From contig NZ_WQHX01000001.1 in the NCBI RefSeq assembly GCF_013035425.1, forward strand, positions 248,001 through 312,000: 64,000 bases of DNA, read 5' to 3'. Both the position numbers and the translations under genes were made by a program. Position 1 is the first letter of the stretch, and each line of letters starts with the position of its first letter. The stretch is from Ruegeria arenilitoris. GTDB taxonomy: Bacteria > Pseudomonadota > Alphaproteobacteria > Rhodobacterales > Rhodobacteraceae. Below, in pieces: positions 52,109 to 61,537 of this stretch. Under the pieces are notes generated by a model. It was not told where the DNA came from. It ran no database searches and worked only from the letters and a program-made list of their open reading frames with translations.

Positions 52109-53140
52109 ATGGAATTACGAAAACGTCATTGGGACAGGCATGGAACAGGTGGGTTGACATTTACCGAACTTGGGTTTGGCGCTGCCCCACTTGGAAACCT
52201 CTATCGCGCTATAAGTGATGAAGCCGCGCAAGCGATTCTGAACCTTAGTTGGAATGAGGGTATTCGGTACTATGACACCGCGCCACTTTACGGATTTGGT
52301 TTGTCTGAAACCCGGCTGAACACACTACTCCGTAGCAAGTCCCGAGATGACTTTGTTTTATCCACCAAAGTCGGGCGTTTGCTGGAAGTGACCCATCCAG
52401 AAAAACGGGACGGCTTTGGAAAATGGTTCGAGGTGCCAGCGCGTCGCGAAATATATGACTACACGTACGATGGCGTGATGCGTTCTATCGAGTTTTCTTT
52501 GGAACGGCTTGGCGTTGATCGCATCGACATCCTCTACGGACACGATTTGGACGTCTTCAACCATGGGTCCCAGGCTGTATTGGATGCCAAATTGCATGAG
52601 TTTCTTGAGGGCGGCCACAAGGCCCTGGTTGAACTGAGGGAACAAGGCACGATCAGCGCCTTTGGGTTGGGGGTGAACGAATGGCAGCCCGCCCAATGGA
52701 TAGTCGAGCATGGTGACCCAGACATCATTTTGCTGGCCGGTCGGTATACCCTTTTGGAACAGGAAGCGTTGAAATCTTTCCTGCCTATGTGCGAACGCCG
52801 CGGCGTCGGAATTGTAATTGGCGGCCCTTATAATTCAGGCATACTCGCAACCGGCCCGCGCCCCGGGGCTTTCTACAACTACGATCCGGCGCCTCAGGAA
52901 GTTCTTAATCGCGTGGCCAGGATTGAGGCGATATGCTCAACGCACAATGTCCGTATGATCGACGCGGCATTTCAGTTTCCTCTCTGCCACCCGGCAGTTC
53001 TTTCAGTTATTCCCGGTGGGCAAACCGTGGGTGAAATGGAGTCCAACCTGCAAGCGGCCAAAGCGGATATTCCTTCCGATTTGTGGCGCGAATTGAAATC
53101 GCAAGGTCTGATCGCCGAAGAGGCCCCCATACTCGGGTAA
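52109..53140 (+). CDS. Aldo/keto reductase, L-fucose/D-threo-aldose dehydrogenase-like
   Basis: 343 residues from ATG 52109 with AGGAGG eight bases before. AKR-fold motifs: LTFTELGFGAAPLGNLYRAI, the catalytic Asp and Tyr in GIRYYDTAPLYGFGLSETRL (about 52), the Lys in FVLSTKVGRLL (about 84) and the His in DILYGHDLDV (about 145). The length, RLGVDRIDI... and GNL start place it with L-fucose dehydrogenase/D-threo-aldose 1-dehydrogenase, which oxidises free aldoses to lactones. That suits the lactonase gene at 55044-55883. It is transcribed alone on the plus strand, diverging from the BtpA operon and facing the PfkB gene. Confidence 0.86.
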   Translation: MELRKRHWDRHGTGGLTFTELGFGAAPLGNLYRAISDEAAQAILNLSWNEGIRYYDTAPLYGFGLSETRLNTLLRSKSRDDFVLSTKVGRLLEVTHPEKRDGFGKWFEVPARREIYDYTYDGVMRSIEFSLERLGVDRIDILYGHDLDVFNHGSQAVLDAKLHEFLEGGHKALVELREQGTISAFGLGVNEWQPAQWIVEHGDPDIILLAGRYTLLEQEALKSFLPMCERRGVGIVIGGPYNSGILATGPRPGAFYNYDPAPQEVLNRVARIEAICSTHNVRMIDAAFQFPLCHPAVLSVIPGGQTVGEMESNLQAAKADIPSDLWRELKSQGLIAEEAPILG

Positions 53141-53160
53141 ATCATTCCTCCAACGACGAT

Positions 53161-54048
53161 CTATAGCCCTGCGATCCAGTTATCGAGCGCGCTTCGATTA
53201 ATGGATTCACGAGCGTTTGGCGGAGTATGAACAAAATGAGCTGCTGCGGCGGACGCAAAAGTTGCGGCAGAAATCAAATTCCAGCGTTTTGCAAGTTCGC
53301 TAACCAATACTCCGACAAATGCGTCACCTGCCCCGTGCGCGGAACCGTTAGCTTGGATTGGCGGTACAATCTTCTTTACGGAACCTCTCTCAAAAATCAC
53401 TGCACCTTCTCGGCCGACCGTTACGACAACAGCTTTCGGTCCAAGCGATGCAAGCGCTGCGGCGGCGTCTTCGGGAGTGGTCTCTGGTTTTCCTGTCATC
53501 TGTGCCGCCTCGACCCGGTTTACCACCAAAAGATCGACGGAATCCAAAAGTTCAGTAGAACATTGCCGGGCAGGCGCTGCGTTCAGTACAAGTTTCGTGT
53601 CGGGCCGTTTGCTTTTAGCCACGGCCAAATTGATGGTCTCGGGGATTTCGTTTTGCAGCAATATGACGTTGGATGCGCCGGGATCGATATCCAATGGATC
53701 GATGGTCTGGTTGACGCCCGAGACAACTACCGCGCCGTATTCGCCGCCTTCTTCAACTATCGCAACACTCATACCAGTTGCACCGGGCACCTGCAGAACC
53801 TGAGAATGGTCCACGCGCGAATTTCGGAGCGCTTCAAGAATCTTAGCTCCGAATTCATCCAGTCCGACGCGACCCGCGATAGCGACCTTTGCCCCAACCC
53901 TTGCGGCGGCCAAAGCCTGATTTCCGCCTTTGCCCCCGAAACGGTAGGAAACACGCTTGCCCATCAGCGTCTCGTCCAAGGCGGGCAGCCGAGGCGCGTC
54001 AACGACCACATCCAGATGCAAAGCGCCCACAATGAAAACGTCGTTCAT
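53161..54048 (-). CDS. PfkB-family sugar kinase (ribokinase-like)
   Basis: 295 residues from ATG 54048, whose start overlaps the isomerase stop (TGATG). PfkB signatures: YRFGGKGGNQALAAARVGAK near residue 35 and QANGSAHGAGDAFVGVLVSE near 244, with the catalytic Asp in GAGD; the usual TTGAGD is changed to AHGAGD. VNRVEAAQMTGKPETTPED and VVVTVGREGAVIFERG are also family-typical. Paralogue of the ribokinase at 40880-41812. Third gene of the operon lactonase, isomerase, kinase; its likely substrate is the ketose or acid made there. Confidence 0.87.
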   Translation of the reverse strand: MNDVFIVGALHLDVVVDAPRLPALDETLMGKRVSYRFGGKGGNQALAAARVGAKVAIAGRVGLDEFGAKILEALRNSRVDHSQVLQVPGATGMSVAIVEEGGEYGAVVVSGVNQTIDPLDIDPGASNVILLQNEIPETINLAVAKSKRPDTKLVLNAAPARQCSTELLDSVDLLVVNRVEAAQMTGKPETTPEDAAAALASLGPKAVVVTVGREGAVIFERGSVKKIVPPIQANGSAHGAGDAFVGVLVSELAKRWNLISAATFASAAAAHFVHTPPNARESINRSALDNWIAGL

Positions 54049-55025
54049 CACGCTGAATTTCCATAAAGAGCATTGGCAACGATCCGTTGGCTTTGCGTCG
54101 CGTCCTGACGTGAAATTGCTGCCGTTAGTTCATTGTTTCCAGCCAGTTCCTTGGCCACAGCTCTAAGGCGTTCGGTTATTGCGATATTGGTGCGGGCCTC
54201 TTCAATCGGATCCAGGCCAGAATGATCTGGGAACGTGTCGAAATAGATCACGCCGTCATAACCCATTCTGTCTAACTCACAGAAAAGCTCGACCGTTGCC
54301 ACGGGATGAACTGTTCCGACCATTAAACCATCGTCGCGTTTGGCATTTCCGTCATTCAGGTGCACACCCATAAGTTGCGCGTGCCGCCCGATTAAATTGG
54401 CCGAATGTGCTGGCATTTCATCGGCGTAAAGAACATGCGCGAAATCAAGCGTTACGCCAATATTGGGGCGATCCGCCTCTAAAACACCCAACAACGTTGT
54501 GCCGACGTCGGGCATTAGTGCATAGGCGCGGGGTTCGTTGGGCTTGTATTCCAACGCGATATCAATTTCGGGATTATGATCTGCGACCTCTTGTAGCGCA
54601 GCGATTGTACTATCCCACATCGCGCGATAGTCGCACTGCATCGCATAGTCAAAGCCGTCCTGACCCATCCAAAGCGTCATAAGCTGACCGCCCATCAGCG
54701 CGACTGTATCGATCCCTTTTTTGGTTAAATCAATGGCTGCCTGCCGTACATTCGGGTCCGGGTTCGTAAAGGCACCAAGCGCGAAAGCTGGGTCAGTGTA
54801 ATAACGCATTGCGAGACCGTTCAGCGCCATCCCGCTGTCGTTCAGAAGTTCAGAAATCTCTGGCCCATTCATGTCCTTGAAGTGATCCGGAAAATTTAGA
54901 TCAGCTGCATTCAGCCCACCCACCTTTCCTGCAGCTTGAATCATCTGCACAATTTCGCAACCGCATGAACCGCCATTCTTTTTGAAAGCGTTCAGACGCG
55001 CCGCATACTTCCCGCCCAGACTCAT
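54048..55025 (-). CDS. Sugar phosphate isomerase/epimerase (TIM-barrel, xylose-isomerase-like)
   Basis: 325 residues. AP-endonuclease-2/xylose-isomerase-like barrel with the expected metal ligands: Glu in IDIALEYKPNEPRAY (about 157), Asp and His in GVTLDFAHVLYADEM (about 189), His in LMGVHLNDGNA (about 217) and Asp/Glu in GVIYFDTFPDHSG (about 252). Relatives epimerise or isomerise ketohexoses or 6-deoxyaldoses (D-tagatose 3-epimerase, L-rhamnose isomerase). It lies between the lactonase and PfkB genes in one operon, overlapping the latter. The substrate is probably the same 6-deoxy or pentose sugar as in the rest of the region. Confidence 0.84.
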   Translation of the reverse strand: MSLGGKYAARLNAFKKNGGSCGCEIVQMIQAAGKVGGLNAADLNFPDHFKDMNGPEISELLNDSGMALNGLAMRYYTDPAFALGAFTNPDPNVRQAAIDLTKKGIDTVALMGGQLMTLWMGQDGFDYAMQCDYRAMWDSTIAALQEVADHNPEIDIALEYKPNEPRAYALMPDVGTTLLGVLEADRPNIGVTLDFAHVLYADEMPAHSANLIGRHAQLMGVHLNDGNAKRDDGLMVGTVHPVATVELFCELDRMGYDGVIYFDTFPDHSGLDPIEEARTNIAITERLRAVAKELAGNNELTAAISRQDATQSQRIVANALYGNSA

Positions 55026-55043
55026 TTGGTCATTCCTTCTTGT

Positions 55044-55883
55044 TTACTCCAATCCATATACCCGGAGCGCATTTTTTTCGGTGATCGCAGACGTTTCATC
55101 TGGCGAAAGATGTGCCAGCAACTGACGTGTCGTCTCGATCCAAACAGGTAGGCCGGAACCTGTGTTAACAACAGGCCAATCGCTGCCCCAGACAATGCGG
55201 CTTGGACCAAAGGCACCAAGAATGTGATCGACCCATGGGCGCAGAACGTCGACCCCGTAATCTCTCGGTGCGCAATAAGCCGTGATCCCAGAAAGCTTGA
55301 CGACCACATGATCCATCTCAGCAATTTTGCTTATTCCTTCAGCCCAGCTTTCGAATGCACTGGCGGCAATATCGGGAACACCGCAATGGTCCAGAACCAG
55401 AATTTGATCATCGCAGGCACGCGCGAGCGCCTGCGCAATCGGCAATTGGCGCGCCAAAAAACACATATCGAACGGTAGGCCATCCCTGCCGATCTTGCGG
55501 AGGTTTTTGCGAAACGTTTCGGATTGCGATACCTCATCCGACACCACGTGAAGGATGCGGCGATAGCCCACAACGCCTAGATTCCGTCCCTCCTCCAACC
55601 AGTCATCAAATCCAGCCTCTTCCTCGGGTCGGCAGGACGCGATTTGTCCGAGAAGGTTGTTTGTACCGACGCGTTGGCCAACAAATCGTGCCTCAGCTTG
55701 ATGATCTGCATCATCCACGCCGGTTTCCATGAAGATTGTTCCCACAACACCGGCTCCATCTGTCAGTGCGTCGTAGTCCTCGAAAGTAAAGTTGCCAGCT
55801 GATAGCTCGGGGATATCTTTCGTCCAAGCGTAGCCGAAGTCATCGCGATAGATAACATGCTGATGTGTATCGATGAAATTCAT
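55044..55883 (-). CDS. Amidohydrolase-family sugar lactonase (L-fuconolactonase-like)
   Basis: 279 residues of the amidohydrolase 2 group (COG3618 type). The metal HxH is at the very start in FIDTHQHVIYRDDFGYAW; LGVVGYRRILHVV, QILVLDHCGVPDI (about 167) and the C-terminal Asp in IVWGSDWPVVNT (about 238) are conserved. Characterised relatives open L-fuconolactone or L-rhamnonolactone. Together with the aldo/keto reductase at 52109 it would give an oxidative branch (sugar to lactone to sugar acid). First gene of its minus-strand operon; it is divergent from the Gfo/Idh gene 96 bases away. Confidence 0.86.
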   Translation of the reverse strand: MNFIDTHQHVIYRDDFGYAWTKDIPELSAGNFTFEDYDALTDGAGVVGTIFMETGVDDADHQAEARFVGQRVGTNNLLGQIASCRPEEEAGFDDWLEEGRNLGVVGYRRILHVVSDEVSQSETFRKNLRKIGRDGLPFDMCFLARQLPIAQALARACDDQILVLDHCGVPDIAASAFESWAEGISKIAEMDHVVVKLSGITAYCAPRDYGVDVLRPWVDHILGAFGPSRIVWGSDWPVVNTGSGLPVWIETTRQLLAHLSPDETSAITEKNALRVYGLE

Positions 55884-55979
55884 CGTGTCCTCCCGCCAGC
55901 CAAAACCACATTAGTCAATTTTTGCTTAATGTCCTAAATTGCTACACCGAATAGAGTTAACTCAAAAGGGTGACGCGCT

Positions 55980-57047
55980 ATGGAATTGGATCTCAAGCAA
56001 AACTGGCCTGCACCGATCAACCCAAAACCTGTGGTTATTGTCGGCGCAGGTGGGATCGTTCGCGACGCGCACCTTCCCGCCTACAAATTGGCCGATATCC
56101 CGGTTCGGGGCGTTACTGATCTGGTGCCTGCGCGCTCAAAGTCACTTGCCGACGATTTCAATATACCAGGGACCTATTCAAGCGTTGCCGAAGTCGTTGC
56201 ACAATGCGGAACAGATGTCGTTTATGACGTTGCGGTTCCGCCTCATGCAATTACTGATATTCTTCCGGTGTTGCCGGATCTTGCCGCTGTATTGATCCAA
56301 AAACCTATGGGTAGCGATCTGGCGCATGCCCGAGAAATCAGAGACCTTTGTCGGCAAAAGCGCCTGAAATCTGCAATAAATTTTCAACTCAGGTATTCAC
56401 CTATGATGCTGGCCGTCAAAGATGCAGTCGAAAACGGTCGTTTGGGCGAGTTGCTGGAGATTGAGGTTCACCTAAACATTTACACGCCTTGGCATATTTT
56501 CCCGTTTCTGATCCCGATGGAGCGGGTCGAGTTTGCCGTACATTCTATCCACTACCTAGACACTATTCGTGCAATTGCAGGCAATCCAAATGGGGTATTC
56601 GCACGGACTATGCCCGATCCGCGAGCCCCGCAACTCGCCCAGACGAGATCTTCCGTGATATTGGATTATGGCGACCGCCTTCGGGGCGTCATTTCGATTA
56701 ACCACAATCACCAGGGCGGCAGAAAGTTCCAATCCGCATGGACCAGATTTGAAGGAACCAAAGGTGCGATGATGGCGAAGCTGGGCGTGCTTTATGATTA
56801 CCCGAATGGTGAGCCGGACGAGCTCTGGTTTTGCCAAAACGGATCGGATTGGCAGCAGATACCACTCATAGGCAACTGGTTCGTCGAGAGCTTCATGGGA
56901 CCAATGCGCAATCTGCAAAGGTTTGATTCAGGCGAAGACGAAAAGCTATACACATCAACCGACGATGCCTATGAGACGATGGCTTTGGTCGAAGCTTGTT
57001 TTTCATCTGCCCAGCTACCTGGCAATGAATTGATTTTGGACGATTAA
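55980..57047 (+). CDS. Gfo/Idh/MocA-family sugar oxidoreductase
   Basis: 355 residues. The N-terminal NAD-binding fold shows VVIVGAGGIVRDAHLPAYKL (about 19), with ADIPVRGVTDLVPARSKSLA. The usual EKP motif appears as LIQKPMGSDLAHAREI (about 102), Lys conserved. The C-terminal domain includes INFQLRYSPMMLAVKDAVEN and the substrate segment ERVEFAVHSIHYLDTIRAI with its His. Such enzymes oxidise or reduce the hydroxyls of sugars or inositols. It stands alone on the plus strand at the edge of the sugar region and is divergent from the lactonase operon. Exact substrate unknown. Confidence 0.88.
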   Translation: MELDLKQNWPAPINPKPVVIVGAGGIVRDAHLPAYKLADIPVRGVTDLVPARSKSLADDFNIPGTYSSVAEVVAQCGTDVVYDVAVPPHAITDILPVLPDLAAVLIQKPMGSDLAHAREIRDLCRQKRLKSAINFQLRYSPMMLAVKDAVENGRLGELLEIEVHLNIYTPWHIFPFLIPMERVEFAVHSIHYLDTIRAIAGNPNGVFARTMPDPRAPQLAQTRSSVILDYGDRLRGVISINHNHQGGRKFQSAWTRFEGTKGAMMAKLGVLYDYPNGEPDELWFCQNGSDWQQIPLIGNWFVESFMGPMRNLQRFDSGEDEKLYTSTDDAYETMALVEACFSSAQLPGNELILDD

Positions 57048-57216
57048 CGTATTTAATTATCTGGAAATTGGACCTTTGGATCTGAATGTTCCGACAGAAT
57101 ACCGGGTGTCCTTCTAATCAGGTAAAACGACAAAATAGTTCTACTGGACAACATTTGATTGTCCTTGAAGAGCCACCTCGTAAAGTGCTGCGGCCTCCCG
57201 CCCAAATCGACAATAA

Positions 57217-58095
57217 TCATCCGGGCCATGAAAAAGTTTGCGATGCCCTCATAAGAGCATCGAGCGCGGGCGAGTGCCTTCTACCGGGAACAGTGAAGGC
57301 TGCGATTGTTCGCGAAACCTCTGGCTCTATAAGCGGACGCTGCAACAACCCGGGTAAAGTCACCGAATACTCGGGCATGAATGCGAAACCTATCCCTGCC
57401 GCCACCATCGCCTGTACCCAGTCTTCCCGTTCTGAGCGAAAGCGTGCGTACAACTCCACACCCTTTGATTGGCAAACTGACATTACCATTTCGCGCAATT
57501 CACAGGCCAATCGGTCAACGTAGTGTTCGCGTGACAGTTCTTGCAGGGTTACTGAATTCAGTTGCCCAAGACGATGTTCAGGCGGAAACACAACGACATA
57601 TCGTTCTGCGTATAGTGGATGACTCCTGAATTCTTCCTCCAACTCGTCAGTAAGTGTCATGAAGGCGACATCAATTTCGCCCTCTTCCAATTTTTCTCTT
57701 AGATCTGAAGTGCTTGCTTCATTGACCGACAATTCCAATCCGCTATGGCTTTTCTCAAACTGCGCCAGAAACCTGGCTAGGCGAACGTGCCCGATTGTTG
57801 AAAGAACACCCAAACGCAGCGGTACCTTTTCAAGAAGTCGAAAATTCTGCGCTAGCGCTTGCGTCGCGGCTGCTTCATCGACGATATGTTGCAGGTGCGG
57901 AAGCATTGTTTTTCCAAAATCGCTCACAAGAATTTTTCGACCTTCGCGATGAAACACCTGCGCACCTAGCTCGGTCTCAAGCGATTTTACTCCCTTAGTA
58001 AGGGCTGGTTGGCTCACATTGCACTCTGCAGCAGCCTTAGTGAAATTCAGATGCTTTGCAGCCGACAAAACATATCTGATTTGAGACATCTCCAT
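57217..58095 (-). CDS. LysR-family transcriptional regulator
   Basis: 292 residues. The N-terminal winged helix matches the LysR pattern (MSQIRYVLSAAKHLNFTKAA, then ECNVSQPALTKGVKSLETEL and GAQVFHREGRKILVSDFGKT), followed by a long linker helix and the periplasmic-binding-like effector domain (LRLGVLSTIGHVRLARFLAQ; LREKLEEGEIDVAFMTLTDE). It is divergent from a small DUF4242 gene across 165 bases, the usual arrangement for a regulator and its target, though it might also govern the sugar genes to its left. Inducer unknown. The tail ends at 57217 near an unremarkable 170-base gap. Confidence 0.92.
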   Translation of the reverse strand: MEMSQIRYVLSAAKHLNFTKAAAECNVSQPALTKGVKSLETELGAQVFHREGRKILVSDFGKTMLPHLQHIVDEAAATQALAQNFRLLEKVPLRLGVLSTIGHVRLARFLAQFEKSHSGLELSVNEASTSDLREKLEEGEIDVAFMTLTDELEEEFRSHPLYAERYVVVFPPEHRLGQLNSVTLQELSREHYVDRLACELREMVMSVCQSKGVELYARFRSEREDWVQAMVAAGIGFAFMPEYSVTLPGLLQRPLIEPEVSRTIAAFTVPGRRHSPALDALMRASQTFSWPG

Positions 58096-58260
58096 TTTTG
58101 GGGCCTCTCTGATTACTGATCACTTAATTCAGTCAGTCCCAGGATACACTATTTTATCCAAACCTGGAGTTATTAACCGATAAAGCATCGATAGTTCCCT
58201 CACCAAAGGCATCGTGATCCAATAGCGGTATTGCTTTTCAATCTTCAGAAAGGGAACACG

Positions 58261-58524
58261 ATGTCTGTTTTTATGGTCGAAAGAAACCTTAAGGGTATCA
58301 GCATGGACGACTTGGCGGCCGCTCAGAAAGCGGCAATCGCAACGGCCAAGAAGATGACCGATGACGGGGACACTATCAGCTATGTCCGATCCACATTTGC
58401 CCCGGACGATGGCCGCTGCATGTGCCTGTTTGATGGCGAAACTGCTGATCAGGTTCGTCGATTAAACGATACAGCAGGACTACCCTATGAAAAGGTCGTG
58501 GCAGCAATGGACCTTACTCCCTAA
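58261..58524 (+). CDS. DUF4242-family small protein
   Basis: 87 residues from ATG 58261, preceded by AAAGGGAAC. The sequence (MSVFMVERNLKGISMDDLAA; TISYVRSTFAPDDGRCMCLF; ETADQVRRLNDTAGLPYEKV) matches DUF4242, a ferredoxin-like fold family whose characterised member is a nickel-binding protein of Streptomyces. The role is unknown; small, cytosolic. It is probably controlled by the divergent LysR regulator and is followed by a hairpin that may end its transcript. Confidence 0.82.
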   Translation: MSVFMVERNLKGISMDDLAAAQKAAIATAKKMTDDGDTISYVRSTFAPDDGRCMCLFDGETADQVRRLNDTAGLPYEKVVAAMDLTP

Positions 58525-58548
58525 TAAATAGCTTTATCGGAACTCGTT

Positions 58549-58576
58549 GGGCCTTGAGCATATAGTCTCAGGGCCC
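58549..58576 (+). terminator. Hairpin after the DUF4242 gene
   Basis: GGGCCTTGAG (58549-58558) pairs with CTCAGGGCCC (58567-58576), with one T-G pair and an eight-base loop, 24 bases after the stop codon. There is no T tract, so termination strength is uncertain. It also separates the convergent dioxygenase gene. Confidence 0.5.
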
Positions 58577-58660
58577 ATGTCACCTTGGGTTGCGCGCCCA
58601 ATTCTAATCGACGCGTAGACCTAAAGGCTTGTTATGTAATAATTGCTCGAAGACTTGGCC

Positions 58661-59557
58661 CTACGCTTTTTTTCCAATGGTACGGAATGAACGTGACCTC
58701 ATACCCTTTTGTATTTCGTAGATTGAAATTGGCACGTCAGGTTGAGGTTGGGGAATACGGATTGGAATATCTTTTAAGCGAGGCGCAATTGTAGGTTCAC
58801 CGCACAACATGCGAGTGTTGTAGTCCTCGATCCCGTCCCATCTCGTCATCGAACCCATAATCGGAAACGCGTCCGCGGCCATCATCTCATAGAACAGAAT
58901 GCGCCGTGCACTTTCGGAGGTGTTCAGCGATGAGCCGTGAACAATCCGGCCGTGGTGGATGGAAATCGATCCGGCTGGTCCTTTAAGCTCGACAGCGTCT
59001 GCAGGATTTAGGCCTACGTCTTCCGGTACAAAAGCGCCCGCAAAAACACCTTCGACGTGGTGGTCATAAACAGGTCCCTTGTGGCTGCCTGGATAGACCA
59101 TTAGGGGGCCATTCTGACTTTCCATATCGTCAATGATCACACCGATCGCGAGAATGTCGTCGTTAGTATGGGGATAAAACGCATAGTCTTGGTGCCACTC
59201 TACCGCTGCGCCATAGCCTGCAGACTTCATGTTGAGTTTCGTTGTATGCAACCGCAGGTTCGGGCCGATCAGATCTCGTGCAGGCGCGAGAATAAGGTCC
59301 GAATACATCAGGTCGCGCATTATTTCGCTGATTTTATGAGGCAGTTTTATTCGCCTTAGCCGCGGATCTTCGGGTGTATGTGAGTCCTCCAGATCTAGTC
59401 TGTCGTTAGACTCTGTCATTCCCTTGGCTTCCTCCTCGAAGCGACGGATTTCATTGCGTATTTCGATCAGGATGCTTTCCGGCAGGTGATTTTCTAGTAA
59501 GAGGTATCCGTTTTCACGATATGAGGCGACTTGCTCGTTAGAAAGTACTTCGGTCAT
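58661..59557 (-). CDS. Phytanoyl-CoA dioxygenase family protein
   Basis: 298 residues from ATG 59557, which follows GGGAGG; the open frame extends 50 codons upstream but lacks support. A non-haem iron, 2-oxoglutarate-dependent oxygenase of the PhyH group: VASYRENGYLLLENHLPESI near the start, the iron HxD in AAVEWHQDYAFYPHTNDDIL (about 125), PLMVYPGSHKGPVYDHH (about 150) and the distal His and Arg in SISIHHGRIVHGSSLNTSES and ARRILFYEMM. Family members hydroxylate small molecules such as ectoine, phytanoyl-CoA or organic osmolytes. No operon partner; substrate not inferable. Confidence 0.88.
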   Translation of the reverse strand: MTEVLSNEQVASYRENGYLLLENHLPESILIEIRNEIRRFEEEAKGMTESNDRLDLEDSHTPEDPRLRRIKLPHKISEIMRDLMYSDLILAPARDLIGPNLRLHTTKLNMKSAGYGAAVEWHQDYAFYPHTNDDILAIGVIIDDMESQNGPLMVYPGSHKGPVYDHHVEGVFAGAFVPEDVGLNPADAVELKGPAGSISIHHGRIVHGSSLNTSESARRILFYEMMAADAFPIMGSMTRWDGIEDYNTRMLCGEPTIAPRLKDIPIRIPQPQPDVPISIYEIQKGMRSRSFRTIGKKA

Positions 59558-59833
59558 TTCTTCCTCCCACTTTGTCGAAGCGTGGCTTGTACTGTCGACT
59601 GTGTCAATTCCATCGGGCTTCATGACAGGGACCACTGGCAATCGGCGGCTAAACACAAGGCCGTAATCACAACTTGTGCCAAATGTGTCCCACTGGCGTT
59701 GACGCAAAGCGATGTCGATCCAACGAAATTGGCTGAGGCACGGCGCAATTGTACATTCGGTGATCTAAAACCAACGCTAATACCAACAGTGTGTTAAACA
59801 TGGTTCGCTGTCACAATATGTCAGCGTCGTACT

Positions 59834-61537
59834 CTATTCCAAGACTTCCTGAAGCACCTCACCGCTTGCACCGTTAGGACGCGCTGTGCCAACTAGGGCC
59901 GACAATGTGGATGCAATGGCAGTCGTACAGACTCGGCGTGCAATTTGTTGCTGCGCTATATCACGGCCTGCAAATAGGATTGGCACGTGTGTGTCGCCGC
60001 GCCAAGGTGACCCGTGTGTTGAGGTGACCGAGAGACCGTCAAAATCGGCGATGAACCAACCCGGTTTGAAGACGACATAAATGTTGCCAGAGCGCGCCGG
60101 GTGATAGTTGTTTCGTATCAGGCGCATTATCTCAGTGTCGGGCAAAAGGTTGGCTTCAATCGCCGTGCTGGGGATGGCGAAGGCTACATCGGGAAAAGAC
60201 AGCAGCTCTTCCGCGATAGCCGCTTCCAACGCAGGCAGATCAATGTCGCTCTGCGCCAGAACCTCGGGTGCGATATTCAGATAGGGATGATTATACCCTG
60301 CCAGCAGTTGACCTGTAATACCAAAGCGTTCTTTTAGCCTTGCAATCTGCTCGGTTGGGTCCCAGCTGTCTGGCACCACAAGACCTGTTTGGATGCCAAC
60401 ACTATCTAAATAGCCCGGAGCATCAGTCGTGCCGTGATCCGCCGAAAGAACGATCAGAACATGCTCCAACCCTATGCGTTCATCAATGAAGGAGAAGAGG
60501 TTCGAAAGAGTCTGGTCAAGGCGGTAAATCGTGTCTTCCGCCTCGAGGCTGGATGGACCAAAGACATGGTTGACGTAGTCGACCGACGAGAAGCTGATTG
60601 CCAAATAATCCGTCACCGCATCCTGCCCGAGCGCCTCAGCCTCGATCAACCGTTTTGCAAATTGTGCCGTCAGATCGTCACCAGCAGGGCTGAGAGTGAG
60701 AAAAGTCGTGAAGTATGGGTTTTCCAGCGGGTCAAATGCGTTTTGTGACGAGGAATAACGATGGGGAAAAGTGTTTCCGAACCCAGCGACGTCGGTTTCC
60801 CAAGGTTGGTCATCGCGTTCAGCAAAGAGGTATGTCTCCTTCGGGTGCATCAACTCCCAGGAGGCTCCTTCAAATGATGCACTCGGGGTCGCATCATTCC
60901 AGGCTAACACCCAATCTGGATATGCGTCGTAATAGTAAGAACTGGTAACAAAACGATTAGCGGATTTTGAGAACCAAAAGGCTTTGCCACTTTGCCCCGC
61001 CATTGTGATTGCCCCTCGATCCTTGATCGAAACGCCAAAGACTTTGGCCGCGCCAGCAGTCGATGCGCTCAACTCATCTGAAAACGTGGTCACAAGCAAC
61101 GCACGGGGCGACCGCCCATCTGTACCTGCCGCCGCCTGTGTCGGGTCGATCTCGATTTCGTCATTGACACCAGCACCTTCTCCCAACAGCGGTGCCGTTT
61201 GGTCCTCGACGTTGTAGACAACGCGATCCAAGGTTCTGTCGAACCAGATATTACCGACCATTCCATGTACGGCCGGCGTAGCGCCAGTGGCTAACGTAGC
61301 GTGGCCTACTACTGTCTCGGTATTTGCGTGACAGTGGTGGGCATCGACATAGTGCAGGCCATTTTCAAGCAGATACTTAAGACCACCTTCACCAAGATTT
61401 CCAACGTACCGAGTAGGAAGATCTCCGCGCAGAGCATCAACGGTTAGCTGCAAGACCAAACGTGGGGCATCTTGCGTATAGGCTGGCGCTACCGTAACCA
61501 ACCATGATGCCAGAGCAGCCTTAAATGTTTTGGTCAT
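59834..61537 (-). CDS. Alkaline-phosphatase-superfamily enzyme, PafA/phosphodiesterase-like
   Basis: 567 residues from ATG 61537 (AGGAG before it). A signal peptide (about 1-22, ending APAYT/QDAP) sends it to the periplasm. Metal and nucleophile motifs: LVLQLTVDALRGDLPTRYVG (Asp), the nucleophile Thr in ANTETVVGHATLATGATPA, the DYLAISFSSVDYVNHVFGP segment, VLIVLSADHGTTDAPGY with Asp and His, and the late His in SVTSTHGSPWRGDTHVPILF. The Thr nucleophile and size fit PafA-type phosphomonoesterases, which hydrolyse organic phosphate esters with calcium or zinc. The gene is isolated, with no Pho-box search possible here. A nucleotide pyrophosphatase specificity is the alternative. Confidence 0.85.
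   Translation of the reverse strand: MTKTFKAALASWLVTVAPAYTQDAPRLVLQLTVDALRGDLPTRYVGNLGEGGLKYLLENGLHYVDAHHCHANTETVVGHATLATGATPAVHGMVGNIWFDRTLDRVVYNVEDQTAPLLGEGAGVNDEIEIDPTQAAAGTDGRSPRALLVTTFSDELSASTAGAAKVFGVSIKDRGAITMAGQSGKAFWFSKSANRFVTSSYYYDAYPDWVLAWNDATPSASFEGASWELMHPKETYLFAERDDQPWETDVAGFGNTFPHRYSSSQNAFDPLENPYFTTFLTLSPAGDDLTAQFAKRLIEAEALGQDAVTDYLAISFSSVDYVNHVFGPSSLEAEDTIYRLDQTLSNLFSFIDERIGLEHVLIVLSADHGTTDAPGYLDSVGIQTGLVVPDSWDPTEQIARLKERFGITGQLLAGYNHPYLNIAPEVLAQSDIDLPALEAAIAEELLSFPDVAFAIPSTAIEANLLPDTEIMRLIRNNYHPARSGNIYVVFKPGWFIADFDGLSVTSTHGSPWRGDTHVPILFAGRDIAQQQIARRVCTTAIASTLSALVGTARPNGASGEVLQEVLE

Noticed and set aside
53227-54066. 279-codon plus-strand open frame
   Set aside because: It lies antisense to the intact PfkB gene, is Cys- and Arg-rich without any domain, and mirrors the codon pattern of the real gene.
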